A model generated the notes under the pieces. That model did not search any database, was not told where the DNA came from, and worked only from the letters and a program-made list of their open reading frames with translations. 64,000 nt of DNA, from NCBI RefSeq assembly GCF_001570525.1, contig NZ_BBXC01000008.1, forward strand, positions 783,247 to 847,246, read 5' to 3'. Shown one piece after another: positions 1 through 12,407 of the stretch. Origin of the DNA: Herbidospora sakaeratensis. GTDB taxonomy: Bacteria; Actinomycetota; Actinomycetes; Streptosporangiales; Streptosporangiaceae. A program made the position numbers and the translations under genes. How positions within the stretch are numbered: the first letter of the stretch is position 1; every line of letters starts with the position of its first letter.

Positions 1-118
1 GGACCGTCCCGCGCTTCCACTGGCGCTCTTCGGCCGCTCCAGGCCCGATAGGTGTGCCAAGCGCTCCTTACCGGAACGCGGCGCGGTTCCGCGGGCGGTC
101 TAGGGGAGGTAAATGCCG

Positions 119-172
119 ATGCAGGGCGGGATGTCCCGTCATACGCTGTTTGCGTGGACTTTGATCAGTTGA
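119..172 (+). CDS. possible short upstream ORF overlapping the start of the aminotransferase gene
   Basis: A strong ribosome-binding site, AGGGGAGG at 102-109, is followed by ATG at 113 and 119. Both open a frame that stops with TGA at 170-172 and would make 17-19 residues. The stop lies just past the proposed GTG start of the aminotransferase at 154, so the two could be translationally coupled. Nothing in the peptide is recognisable. It may only mean that the good RBS serves a frame that is not conserved. Confidence 0.2.
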   Translation: MQGGMSRHTLFAWTLIS

Positions 173-1257
173 CGGTGGAGCAGGCCCGGAAACGTGACGG
201 GACCAAGTGGACTCAGGCCGAGGGTGACGTCATCCCCGCCTGGGTGGCCGACATGGACTTCCCCGTCGCCGGCCCCATCCGGGACGCGATCATGCACCGG
301 GTCACCACCGACATGGGCTACCCCGACTGGCCCTGGGAGCAGCCGGGCCTCCCGCTGCCCGAGGTGTTCGCCGAGCGGATGGCCGCCCGTTACGGCTTCC
401 ATCCCGATCCCGTCCACGTCAGGACGTTCACCGATCTCAACCAGTCCCTCCAGGCCCTGCTCGACGTGCTCACCGAACCGGGTGAGGGGGTGCTCACCCA
501 TACGCCGACCTACAACGCCTTCCTGATGACGCTGGAGGCGATGAACCGGCCCCCGGTCCCGATTCCGCTGGTCCCCGACGGGGAGAGCTGGCGGGCGGAA
601 CTGCCGGCCGACCCGCGGGGCGCGCGGGTGCTGTTGCTGGTCAATCCGCACAATCCGACGGGGCGGTGCTTCACCCGTACAGAGCTGGAGGAGATCGCCG
701 AATACGCCGATCGGCACGATCTCACGGTCATCTCCGACGAGATCCACTGCGATCTCGTGTTCGCGCCGCACGAGCACATCCCCTTCGGGCTGCTCCGTCC
801 TAAGCGCACGGTGACGATCACTTCGGCCAGCAAGGCCTTCAACATGGGCGGGCTGCACTGCGCCATCGCGCACGTCGGCTCGGCGCGGGCCCGGGAGGCG
901 CTGGCCACGCGGCCGCCGGCTCTCTACGGGCAGCCGAGTGTGCTCGGGGTCGCGGCCACGGTGGCGGCCTGGCGGGAGTGTGACGCCTGGCTCGACGGGG
1001 TCGTGGCCGTGCTCGACCGTAATCGCAAGACGCTGGCTCAGCGGTTGCCGGCCGGGTGGAGTTACCGGGTGCCGGAGGCGACTTATCTGGCCTGGATCGA
1101 TACCGGCATTCCGGACGCCGCTGCCTTTCTGGAACGAGAAGCCCGGGTGAAGGTCGCGCCGGGGTCGATCTACGGCGCGTCCGACAGCTGGATCAGGCTT
1201 AATTTCGGCACGTCGGGGCCCATTCTGGAGGAGATTCTCGACAGAATACGAGGGTGA
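154..1257 (+). CDS. MalY/PatB-type PLP aminotransferase (C-S beta-lyase)
   Basis: Class I/II fold PLP enzyme of the MalY/PatB branch, which in characterised members cleaves cystathionine or cysteine conjugates to thiol, pyruvate and ammonia. Visible features: the family N-terminal signature VIPAWVADMDFP, an NPHNPTGR motif, an SDEIHCDL cofactor-binding stretch and the PLP lysine in SASKAFN. The C-terminal RLNFG contains the carboxylate-binding Arg. The 367-residue length from GTG 154 (protein beginning VDFDQLTVEQ) fits the family. An in-frame GTG at 52 would add 34 residues that look non-conserved. No good Shine-Dalgarno precedes 154; the strong one at 102-109 leads into another frame. The stop overlaps the next start in GTGA, implying coupling. 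The family assignment is firm; the physiological substrate is unknown. Confidence 0.85.
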   Translation: MDFDQLTVEQARKRDGTKWTQAEGDVIPAWVADMDFPVAGPIRDAIMHRVTTDMGYPDWPWEQPGLPLPEVFAERMAARYGFHPDPVHVRTFTDLNQSLQALLDVLTEPGEGVLTHTPTYNAFLMTLEAMNRPPVPIPLVPDGESWRAELPADPRGARVLLLVNPHNPTGRCFTRTELEEIAEYADRHDLTVISDEIHCDLVFAPHEHIPFGLLRPKRTVTITSASKAFNMGGLHCAIAHVGSARAREALATRPPALYGQPSVLGVAATVAAWRECDAWLDGVVAVLDRNRKTLAQRLPAGWSYRVPEATYLAWIDTGIPDAAAFLEREARVKVAPGSIYGASDSWIRLNFGTSGPILEEILDRIRG

Positions 1258-1856
1258 CCGACGTTTCTCACTATCTCGGGCTTCTCGCGGACGAATGGCC
1301 GTCGTCCCACTGGGGCACCATCACCTGGATCTCCGGCCTCGAGCCCGAGACCGCCCTCGACGTTCTCGGCGGCGAGCCCGAATCCGAGCTCTCCCTTTCC
1401 TTCGAAGACTGCCATTCCGCGGCCTTCAAGCATTTCCAGCTGCGCGGCGACTCCGGCAGCGAGATCCTGCTCGACCGGGCCGGTCCGTGGCTGGTCTGCA
1501 TCGAGCCCTGCGCGGACGGCGGCGCCATGACGGGCACGCTGCTGGAACTGTCGAGAAAGGGAACGGCTTTCTCGTTGCAATTCCATCCGCACGAATTCCA
1601 CACCTTCAGCTATGCCTCCGACGGAGAGGCGCTGGTGGTCGTTCGCCGGATCGGCGAGCCCTCGGTCGAAGGGCCGATCTCCCTCGAAGAGGTCGCCGGG
1701 GAGCTGTCGTCACTGGGCGGCGACGTCGAGCCCGGCGCCTGGGCCGCGCACGCGCTGCACATCGCCGAACGGCTGACCGGGTTCCGCCTCACCGCCGAAT
1801 GGCTGCGGGCCGAACACCCCTGTTTCATCAGCATGCGCCGAGCAGCGCGGGTTTGA
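1254..1856 (+). CDS. DUF6461-like hypothetical protein
   Basis: A 200-residue soluble protein starting at a GTG that overlaps the upstream stop codon (GTGA), so it is probably co-translated with the aminotransferase. It has no signal peptide or membrane segment. It begins with a stretch rich in Trp and acidic residues (WPSSHWGTITWI) and contains a conserved-looking core with LVCIEPCADGG. The overall pattern resembles the actinobacterial DUF6461 family of unknown function; this is from memory of family style, not a search. The 3' end overlaps the convergent gene by 29 bp. Confidence 0.65.
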   Translation: MTDVSHYLGLLADEWPSSHWGTITWISGLEPETALDVLGGEPESELSLSFEDCHSAAFKHFQLRGDSGSEILLDRAGPWLVCIEPCADGGAMTGTLLELSRKGTAFSLQFHPHEFHTFSYASDGEALVVVRRIGEPSVEGPISLEEVAGELSSLGGDVEPGAWAAHALHIAERLTGFRLTAEWLRAEHPCFISMRRAARV

Positions 1857-2832
1857 GTTCGTCCCACGCTCTCACCTCCTCCGCCAGGTCGGCCGACTTC
1901 AGCAGGGGCAGGGCCGACCGCACGACGTGGATCTGGCTTCTCAGCCTCCGGGCGAGCCGGATCTCGTCCGGGGAGCGGCCGGCCAGGCCACGGGCCTCGT
2001 CCAGAGAAGGGCTCGCGGCCAGCCAGCGGGTCACGGCCTCGTCCATCCCCTCGGTTTCGGCTCTTTCCACCAGCGCGGCGATCAGGGTGACGGCGGCGAG
2101 GTCGGGGGCGTCGAGGCCGCGTTCGGCCGCCTGGCGGTCGAGGGTGAGGCGGAGCCGGAACCAGTCCGGGTCATCCGCGGGGTGGTGGGCGACCGTTCGG
2201 CGGAGGTGGCTCCACCAGTCCTGGTCCGCGACGGATTCGCGCCGGTCGAGCCAGGCTGCGATCTGCGTTTCGTCGCGGGTGAGCAGGTGCCGGGCGTGAT
2301 CGGCGAACTCCTGGTCGCGGCCTTGGAACCGCAGGTAGACGTTGCGTCTCGTCGGTCCGAGGATCTTGAGGACGGTGCCGGGTGGTTCGTCCCACACCTC
2401 CGGGTCGAGCTGGACCAGGATGCCCATCCGCGCGGTCGGCTCCCAGTACTCCGCGGTGCCCTCGTTGATCGGAACGTCCTCGGTCAACGTGAACCCTCGC
2501 GCCTCCACGACCGCGCGGAGATCGGCGAAGTTCAGCCGGGTGGGGAAAGCGCCGTATCTCCCGGTCAGCGCCGGTTCGACGTCGCCGTGTTCGACGAGGT
2601 GGGGCAGGCGGTGGGCCTGAGGGCCGAAATAGACGCACTGCCACGGGTCGCGGCTCCGTCGACGCCACCACCCGAACTCGATCAGGCCGAAACTGTGGAT
2701 CATGTCCTTCGGCCGGTCGAGCGCGGGCCCCTCCCCGAAGACCTCCTCCACCTCCGCCGGCGTGCTCGTGTGGTCCAGGCCCAGCACGGTTCCGGTCGTC
2801 ACCAGGTCGGCGAAGAAATCAAGCCCGCTCAT
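1828..2832 (-). CDS. hypothetical protein
   Basis: I do not recognise this 334-residue soluble protein. The N-terminal half is mixed alpha/beta (GLDHTSTPAEVEEVFGEG, FGLIEFGWWRRR), reminiscent of small immunity-like folds. The C-terminal half is rich in Arg, Glu, Ala and Leu and looks all-helical. Start taken at ATG 2832 (protein MSGLDFFADL); an in-frame TTG at 2898 would add 22 residues of low-complexity character. It converges on and overlaps the preceding gene by 29 bp, with no room for a terminator. Confidence 0.6.
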   Translation of the reverse strand: MSGLDFFADLVTTGTVLGLDHTSTPAEVEEVFGEGPALDRPKDMIHSFGLIEFGWWRRRSRDPWQCVYFGPQAHRLPHLVEHGDVEPALTGRYGAFPTRLNFADLRAVVEARGFTLTEDVPINEGTAEYWEPTARMGILVQLDPEVWDEPPGTVLKILGPTRRNVYLRFQGRDQEFADHARHLLTRDETQIAAWLDRRESVADQDWWSHLRRTVAHHPADDPDWFRLRLTLDRQAAERGLDAPDLAAVTLIAALVERAETEGMDEAVTRWLAASPSLDEARGLAGRSPDEIRLARRLRSQIHVVRSALPLLKSADLAEEVRAWDELKPALLGAC

Positions 2833-2979
2833 CGGTCCGGATTTCGCCGAGCGGGACGTCGGGGGTTCTCCTGCGGGGTCTTTCGGCCCATACCTCAACG
2901 ATCCCAGCGCACCCCGAAGGCGGCCAACGGGTTATCCCGCTGACCGGCCGCGGGAAACGGCCGGTCAGCGGTCACCTCG

Positions 2980-4656
<1,677 letters not shown>

Positions 4657-4660
4657 TCAG

Positions 4661-4681
4661 GCATGCCTCACCGAGGCATGC
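4661..4681. promoter_or_regulatory. perfect inverted repeat upstream of the cellulase
   Basis: GCATGCCTC (4661-4669) and GAGGCATGC (4673-4681) are a perfect 9-bp inverted repeat with a 3-nt spacer, 53 bp upstream of the cellulase start. It has no T-tract on either strand, so an operator or a second transcription block after leuS is as plausible as a terminator. Confidence 0.45.
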
Positions 4682-4690
4682 CCGGACCGC

Positions 4691-4725
4691 ACGCCCGACG
4701 ATGTTCGAGATATCGGCTCGGGCGT
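4691..4725 (-). terminator. stem-loop downstream of leuS
   Basis: ACGCCCGA (4691-4698) pairs with TCGGGCGT (4718-4725), and CGAT/ATCG extend the stem inward. It lies 12 nt past the leuS stop on the minus strand. There is no U-tract, as is common in high-GC actinomycetes, so termination efficiency is uncertain. Confidence 0.55.
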
Positions 4726-4736
4726 CAATGCTGCTC

Positions 4737-7190
<2,454 letters not shown>

Positions 7191-7224
7191 GTATGATCTC
7201 CTGAGTTCATCGACACCTGCCCAT

Positions 7225-7255
7225 AAGAAAACCCCCCGGCGTGAAGCACGAGGGG
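7225..7255 (-). terminator. leuS leader intrinsic terminator (attenuator)
   Basis: On the minus strand the RNA reads CCCC-U-CGUG, loop CUU, CACG-CC-GGGG, followed by G-G and UUUUCUU. This is a compact intrinsic terminator with a real U-tract, unusual for this GC-rich genome, placed between the leader peptide stop and the leuS ribosome-binding site. Its 5' arm starts right after the competing 12-bp stem. Confidence 0.7.
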
Positions 7256-7256
7256 C

Positions 7257-7295
7257 GGCCGCGTCGAGGCTGCTGTCAGCTCGCTCGACGCGGCC
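7257..7295 (-). promoter_or_regulatory. leuS leader antiterminator hairpin
   Basis: Perfect 12-bp inverted repeat, GGCCGCGTCGAG at 7257-7268 and CTCGACGCGGCC at 7284-7295, with a 15-nt loop. The promoter-proximal arm lies inside codons 10-14 of the leader peptide, and the leader stop codon sits in the loop. A ribosome finishing the leader would open this stem; one stalled on the Leu codons (7300-7308) would leave it free to form next to the terminator arm. Confidence 0.65.
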
Positions 7296-7323
7296 CGGTA
7301 AGAAGCAGGTTCGCGGCACGCAT
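7276..7323 (-). CDS. leucine leader peptide of the leuS attenuator
   Basis: A 15-residue [18 protein letters not shown], with three consecutive Leu codons (CTG CTT CTT), sits 85 nt upstream of the leuS start on the same strand. The use of CTT, a rare codon at this GC content, fits a sensor of charged tRNA-Leu. No Shine-Dalgarno precedes the ATG, so translation may be leaderless. Mechanism inferred by analogy with classical amino-acid attenuators: low Leu-tRNA stalls the ribosome on the Leu codons, the 12-bp stem forms and the terminator is avoided. Confidence 0.7.
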   Translation of the reverse strand: MRAANLLLTGPRRAS

Positions 7324-7329
7324 AGGCCA

Positions 7330-7335
7330 AGGGTA
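7330..7335 (-). promoter_or_regulatory. candidate -10 box for leaderless leuS leader transcript
   Basis: TACCCT on the minus strand ends six bases before the leader-peptide ATG. This is the spacing expected if transcription starts at the A of the ATG. I see no convincing -35 box. Confidence 0.3.
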
Positions 7336-7642
7336 GCGCAGAACGCAAGGGGCTTAGACGAATAGGCGAGGATCTTACACCGAGAGTAAAGTGGTGATAT
7401 CGGATGGTGATAGATCCATTGTGACCTCGGTTGTCCCTTTCGTTTACCCTCATCTCGTGAACCCTGTCGACCCGAGGCATGGCCCGGACTTCCCGCAGGC
7501 GGACCTTCCGATGCAGGATCCGCCGACCGACCCCACGGGCGAATCGTTCAGGGGGCTCTTCTCCAGTTTGGCTGCGCCGCCCCCCAGCCCGCATGAGATC
7601 ATGCCAAGCACGTCTAATTCGGGCATGATCTCGGGAGGTTCC

Positions 7643-9418
7643 ATGCCCTCGGAGCACAGCGATCCACGGCGCGGCCCGGCCTGGCCGGAAGTCCCGCCAG
7701 CCTGGCCCGAGGTGCCGCCGCCCGCCGCCTCGTACCCGCCGAATCCGGTCGCCGCACCCCACGGCCGGCCTGAACCCGGCCCCTTCGGCGGCCCCGGCCC
7801 CTCGCCCGGCGGGTCGTTCCCGCCCAGCCCGGTCGCCGCGCGGCACGAGCCCCGGTCCGACCACCAGACCGGCCCGCAGAGCCCGCCGATCCCCCAGGCC
7901 CCGTTCCAGGAGCACCCGCCGTTCCCGGTGCCGCCTCCGCCGCCGCCCCCGGTGAGCCCGTTCGGCCCGGCCGACGACTACCCCGCCTTCGGCGCCGCTC
8001 AGGCCCAGGAGTTCCCGCCCGTCCGGGCCGGCAGCGGGCCGGTGTTCCCCCCTCCGATGAACCCGCCGGGCTTCCCCGAGCCGCAGCAGCCCGCACGGCA
8101 GCCCGCCCGCGCGAACACCGGTCCCGGCTTCCCCGAGCTCCCTCCGGAGGAGGGGCCCTGGGCCTCGGCGCCCAACGTCTTCCCGCGCGCCGACGACCGT
8201 AACCCGTCGTTCCCGCCCCGCCCGGTCGAGCCCGCGCCGCAACAGCAGCAGCAGCCGTTCTCCTACCAGGAGCCGGCCACCACGTTCGGCACCCCGCGCG
8301 GCCCGTTCGACCCGCGTGTGCCCCAGCCGCCGATGGACCAGCAGCCGTTCCCGCCCGCCCAGGCCCAGGCCGCGCCCGCCACCGACCGCACGGTCACGAT
8401 GGGCCCGCCCGGCCAGCCCGCGCCCCCGCAGCCGGCCCCGCCGATGAACCCGCCGATGAACCCGCCGATGAACCAGCCGGCGGCCCCGCAGCAGCCGCAA
8501 CAGCCGCAGCACGGGTACGGCGGCCCCACCACGGGCGAGCACCTGGTGCAGCAGCTCCCCGGCGACGACCCCTACAAGCCGTTCGTCACGGCGGGCCAGA
8601 TCAGCGGCCCGAAGACGCCCCCGGCGGCCCGGCAGCAGGAGCTGTGGGAGACCGTGTGGGGCGACGGTCAGCACACGACCGACGATGACGACGACGAGAA
8701 GGGCAAGCCGGTCTGGTTGTTCGCGCTCGTCGGCTCGGTGCTGGTCGCGCTGATCGTGGCGCTGCTGTGGGCGTTCCTGGCCGGGCCGCTCAGCTCGGCC
8801 GCCGAGACCACCGCCGCGCCGGCGGCCAAGCCCTCCGCCAAGCCGTCGGCCACCAAGCCGGCGGCGGCCGCGGCGTCGGGTGGCATCCCCGAGTACGACG
8901 GCGAGAAGTCGGCCGTCAAGGGGACCGTCACCGACGAGACCGCCGGGATCTCGGTCTCGCAGCTCGGCGGCCAGTGGAAGACCGACGCCGACACCCAGAC
9001 GGTCATGTCGACCTACGGCTACTCGACCCGCCAGTTCGTCAGCGCCGGGCTCACCTCCAAGGGCAAGCCGTGGTTCGCGACGGTCATGACGGGCAAGCTG
9101 CCCGCCGACCTGGCCTCGCAGTACAAGTCGCCGACCGACATGCGGCCGGTGCTGAACGGCGTGGTCTTCAAGGCGCGGCAGACGATCTTCCCGAGGCCCA
9201 ACAAGGTCTCGAAGGTCGGCGCGCAGAAGCTGCCCGACGGGCTCGGCCAGGCCGCCGCCTACAAGGTGACCGACGACGGCGGCGGGACCCTGGTCGTGGT
9301 GGCCGCGGTCAACACCGGCGCCGAGGTCCCGTCGATCGTCTACATGCAGGTTCCGGATCTGCGCGACGACCTGCTGCCCGACGTCAACACGATCCTCGAC
9401 TCGATCAAGAAGTCCTAG
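7643..9418 (+). CDS. proline-rich single-pass membrane protein with extracytoplasmic C-terminal domain
   Basis: A 591-residue protein. Residues 1-340 are a Pro/Gln-rich cytoplasmic region with repeats such as NPPMNPPMN and WPEVPP. A membrane segment follows an acidic/Lys patch (VWLFALVGSVLVALIVALLW, near 355-375), then an Ala/Lys/Pro/Ser tether and a roughly 180-residue outer domain (near 410-590). Start at ATG 7643 rests on GGGAGG at 7633-7638. The outer domain resembles the C-terminal domain encoded at 40,185-41,123: both have a K-x-G-(T/S)-V-x-D-E motif near the start and end in ...VP/IPD...D(V/I)NT(I/V)...IK. The function is unknown; a cell-envelope role is inferred from the topology. Confidence 0.75.
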   Translation: MPSEHSDPRRGPAWPEVPPAWPEVPPPAASYPPNPVAAPHGRPEPGPFGGPGPSPGGSFPPSPVAARHEPRSDHQTGPQSPPIPQAPFQEHPPFPVPPPPPPPVSPFGPADDYPAFGAAQAQEFPPVRAGSGPVFPPPMNPPGFPEPQQPARQPARANTGPGFPELPPEEGPWASAPNVFPRADDRNPSFPPRPVEPAPQQQQQPFSYQEPATTFGTPRGPFDPRVPQPPMDQQPFPPAQAQAAPATDRTVTMGPPGQPAPPQPAPPMNPPMNPPMNQPAAPQQPQQPQHGYGGPTTGEHLVQQLPGDDPYKPFVTAGQISGPKTPPAARQQELWETVWGDGQHTTDDDDDEKGKPVWLFALVGSVLVALIVALLWAFLAGPLSSAAETTAAPAAKPSAKPSATKPAAAAASGGIPEYDGEKSAVKGTVTDETAGISVSQLGGQWKTDADTQTVMSTYGYSTRQFVSAGLTSKGKPWFATVMTGKLPADLASQYKSPTDMRPVLNGVVFKARQTIFPRPNKVSKVGAQKLPDGLGQAAAYKVTDDGGGTLVVVAAVNTGAEVPSIVYMQVPDLRDDLLPDVNTILDSIKKS

Positions 9419-10671
9419 AACTCGCAGGTCATGTGCTTGGTCCCGTTGATGAAGCTGGAGAACAGCCGCTCGGGTGAGCCGCCCTCGATGGCGGGCACCC
9501 GGGTGAGCAGTTCCCGGAACATGACGGTGATCTCGCGGCGGGCCAGGTGGGCCCCGAGGCAGAAGTGGGGCCCGGGGCCGCCGAACCCGACGTGCGGGTT
9601 GGGGTTGCGGCCGATGTCGAAGCGCAGCGGGTCGTCGAAGACGGCGGCGTCGCGGTTGGCCGACCAGTAGTAGAGGACGACCTTCTCGCCCTTCTTGTAC
9701 TCGTTGCCGTTCATCACGTGGTCGCGGGTGACCTTGCGGCGCATGTAGTTGACCGGGCTGGCCAGCCGCACGATCTCCTCGACCGCGCCGGGCGCGAGGC
9801 CGTCGACGTCGGTGAGCCAGCGCGCCTTCTGGTCGGGGTTGGTCGTCAGCAGGCGCAGGCCGTACGAGATGGCGTTCCTGGTGGTCTCGTTGCCGGCCAC
9901 CACGAGCAGGATGAAGAACGAGCCGAGCTCCTGCAGCGTGAGGCGCTCACCGTCGATGTTGGCGTTGACCAGCGACGAGATGAGGTCGTTGGTGGGGTTC
10001 TGCTCCCGGTGGGCGGCCAGTTCGCCGACCATCTGCTGCAGTTCGAGGCCGGCGGTGAGCAGCGCGGTGCCGACCGCCTCGATGTCGCCGACGTATTCGG
10101 GGTCCTGCGCGCCGAGGATCATGTTCGAGCGGTCGAAGACGAACCGGTAGTCCTTCTCCGGGATGCCCATCATGTCGCAGATGATCTTCAGGGGCAGCCG
10201 GGCGGCGACCTCCTCGACGAAGTCGCAGCCGGGGCCCTTCTCCAGCAGGTCGTCGACGATCTTGGTGGCGGCGAGCGCCACGTCGTCCTCGAACTGCTTG
10301 ATCATCTTGGGCGTGAAGGCCCGGGAGACGATGCGGCGCAGGCGGGCGTGCCGGGGGTCGTCCATGCTGATCATCGAGCCGAAGTACTCGACGAACTCCG
10401 GCGGCATGTCCACGATGTTGGTCGCGCCGCCGTCACCCGAGCAGAAGACCTCGGGGGTGCGGCTGGCCTCCAGGATGTCCGCGTGCTTCACCAGCGCGTG
10501 GTAGCCCATGCCCTGGCTGGCGAAGGAGACCTGCGGCTCCTCGTAGAAGGCGGGTTTGTCGAGGTCGCGCAGCAACTGGAAGGAGTGTTCCCGGTCGGCC
10601 ATCGGCCGCTTCCAGAACTCCCAGTCGGACAGGTCGACATCGGCGGCCGAGGCGATCGGCGGCATCGTCAT
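9415..10671 (-). CDS. cytochrome P450
   Basis: Soluble bacterial P450 of 418 residues that hydroxylates a hydrophobic substrate with electrons from ferredoxin partners not seen here. Motifs: the I-helix oxygen-binding motif AGNETTRN, the ExxR pair in EEIVRLASP, and the haem-binding loop FGGPGPHFCLGAH with the axial Cys. The sequence style is that of the CYP124/125/142-like group acting on methyl-branched, sterol or terpenoid chains; the exact family needs alignment. RBS GGAGG lies 8 bases before ATG 10671. It sits 42 bp downstream of the GMC oxidoreductase in what looks like an operon. Its stop shares a CTAG with the stop of the convergent gene (9415-9418). Confidence 0.93.
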   Translation of the reverse strand: MTMPPIASAADVDLSDWEFWKRPMADREHSFQLLRDLDKPAFYEEPQVSFASQGMGYHALVKHADILEASRTPEVFCSGDGGATNIVDMPPEFVEYFGSMISMDDPRHARLRRIVSRAFTPKMIKQFEDDVALAATKIVDDLLEKGPGCDFVEEVAARLPLKIICDMMGIPEKDYRFVFDRSNMILGAQDPEYVGDIEAVGTALLTAGLELQQMVGELAAHREQNPTNDLISSLVNANIDGERLTLQELGSFFILLVVAGNETTRNAISYGLRLLTTNPDQKARWLTDVDGLAPGAVEEIVRLASPVNYMRRKVTRDHVMNGNEYKKGEKVVLYYWSANRDAAVFDDPLRFDIGRNPNPHVGFGGPGPHFCLGAHLARREITVMFRELLTRVPAIEGGSPERLFSSFINGTKHMTCEF

Positions 10672-10713
10672 GATGGAGCCTCCGGGGGAGGAAAACCAGA
10701 ATGGTATTCGGTA

Positions 10714-12255
10714 TCAATGCTGCCATATCAACTCTGCCGCGCGCTCGGCGATCATGACAACGGGGGCGTGGGTGTGGCCGCGGTTCAGCGTCGGCATGAC
10801 CGACGCGTCGACCACCCGCAGCCCCTCGACGCCGCGCACCCGCAGTTCCGGGTCGACGACCGACTCCTCGTCGGCGCCCATCCGGCAGGTCCCGGCCGGG
10901 TGGTAGAGCGTCTCCGACTTGTCGCGCACCCACTGGGCCATCTCGTCGTCGGTCTTCGGATCGGTGTACGGCTCGATCGTCCCGTCGACATAGGGCCCTA
11001 ACGCCTCGGCGGCGCCGACGCGCAGGCACGCCTTGAGCCCGTCGACGAGCCGGCACAGGTCGGCGGGCGCGGTCAGATAGCCGGGGTCGATGACCGGGTC
11101 GCGGCCGTCGAGCGTCACCCGGCCCCGCGACTCCGGCTGGAGCAGCACCGCCGCGACCGTCAGGCCGTGCCCGGCGGGTGGGGTGCGGCCGTGGTCGACG
11201 AACACGGCCGGCGCGAAGATGAGCTCGACGTCGGGCGCCGGTTCGGCGTCGGAGGTCCTGATGAAGGCGACCGCCTCGGCCACGTTCGAGGTCAGCATGC
11301 CCTTGCGGCCGACCAGGTAGCTGAGCAGGTTCGGCACCGTCTCGGCGCCGCTCATCGTGATGGGCTTCGGGCAGCGGAAGTAGGCGCCGGTGGCCAGGTG
11401 GTCCATCAGGTTGGCGCCGACGTTCGGCGAGGCGTGCACCAGCGTCACGTCGTTGCGGGCCAGCACGTCGGGGTCGCCGATGCCCGACAGCATCAGCAGG
11501 TGCGGCGAGCCGACCGCGCCCGCCGACAGGATCACCTCTTTGCGGGCGGCGACCCGCTCCCCCGAGCCGTATTCGACCGCGACCGCGCGGCCGTCCTCGA
11601 CCACGATCCGGTGCACGTGCGCGGCGGTCAGCACGGTGAGGTTGCCGCGCGACAGGGCCGGGCGGAGGTAGGCGTCGGCGCAGCTCCAGCGGTGTCCCCG
11701 GTCCTGGGTGACGGGGGTCGGGCCGTAGCCCTCGGTGGCGCCGCCGTTGAGCTCGTCGAGCCGTGTCATGCCGAGTTCGGCGCACGCCTTCAGGAACGCG
11801 CCGGTCGCCTCGTTGGGCGAGCGCAGCTCCGACACGTGGATCGGGCCGCTGGTGCCGTAGACGCCGCCGGCGTTGGAGCCGACGCGGTGCTCGGCCCGGC
11901 GGAAGTAGGGTTCGACCTCGTCGTACGACCAGCCCGGCAGGTCCCACTGGTCGTAGTCGAGCGGGTTGCCGCGCAGCCACATCATGGCGTTCATCGACGA
12001 GCTGCCGCCGAGCATGCGGCCCCTCGGCCAGTAGATCTCGCGGCCCGCCAGGCCCGGCTGGGCCGCGGTGGTGAAGTTCCAGTCGTAGCTGGTGCCGAAC
12101 AGTTTGCTGAAGGCCGCCGGCATGCGGACCTCCAGCTTGCGGTCGCTGCCGCCGGCCTCGATCAGGGCGACGGTGACCGACGCGTGCTCCGACAACCGGG
12201 CGGCCAGCACACAACCGGCCGAACCCGCTCCGACGATGACATAGTCGAACTCCAT
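10714..12255 (-). CDS. GMC-family FAD oxidoreductase (choline dehydrogenase-like)
   Basis: FAD-dependent alcohol oxidase/dehydrogenase of 513 residues. The N-terminal Rossmann motif is YVIVGAGSAGCVLAARLSE with a downstream ...LIEAGG. GMC signature 1 lies in GRMLGGSSSMNAMMWLRG, and the C-terminal catalytic His region is LYHPAGTCRMG with NRGHTHAP. Directly upstream of the P450 on the same strand and divergent from an acyl-CoA ligase. Together these would convert a terminal methyl group to alcohol, then aldehyde/acid, then acyl-CoA, which is an inference from gene content. Start ATG 12255. Confidence 0.92.
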   Translation of the reverse strand: MEFDYVIVGAGSAGCVLAARLSEHASVTVALIEAGGSDRKLEVRMPAAFSKLFGTSYDWNFTTAAQPGLAGREIYWPRGRMLGGSSSMNAMMWLRGNPLDYDQWDLPGWSYDEVEPYFRRAEHRVGSNAGGVYGTSGPIHVSELRSPNEATGAFLKACAELGMTRLDELNGGATEGYGPTPVTQDRGHRWSCADAYLRPALSRGNLTVLTAAHVHRIVVEDGRAVAVEYGSGERVAARKEVILSAGAVGSPHLLMLSGIGDPDVLARNDVTLVHASPNVGANLMDHLATGAYFRCPKPITMSGAETVPNLLSYLVGRKGMLTSNVAEAVAFIRTSDAEPAPDVELIFAPAVFVDHGRTPPAGHGLTVAAVLLQPESRGRVTLDGRDPVIDPGYLTAPADLCRLVDGLKACLRVGAAEALGPYVDGTIEPYTDPKTDDEMAQWVRDKSETLYHPAGTCRMGADEESVVDPELRVRGVEGLRVVDASVMPTLNRGHTHAPVVMIAERAAELIWQH

Positions 12256-12302
12256 CCCTCGTACTTACTCCTCCCATTCCGGCCCGTCCAGGTTTTAAGG
12301 TG

Positions 12303-12320
12303 ACCTACGTACCGGTAGGT
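12303..12320. promoter_or_regulatory. palindromic operator candidate in the divergent promoter
   Basis: ACCTAC (12303-12308) and GTAGGT (12315-12320) flank a 6-nt centre in the gap between the divergent GMC gene and the acyl-CoA ligase gene. The form resembles TetR-family operators of the TACCnnnnGGTA kind. No regulator gene is adjacent. Confidence 0.45.
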
Positions 12321-12407
12321 ATGTCGATCCCCCAAAAGCGAGACGCGGACGGCCGAAGGCCGGCTGCGGCTCGCGCCGGGAATCTGCCCCCAAACAAGGA
12401 GTGGGCC

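Noticed and set aside
7200-7335. T-box riboswitch upstream of leuS
   Set aside because: No T-box sequence or specifier-loop architecture is visible; a Leu-rich leader peptide with competing stems explains the region better.
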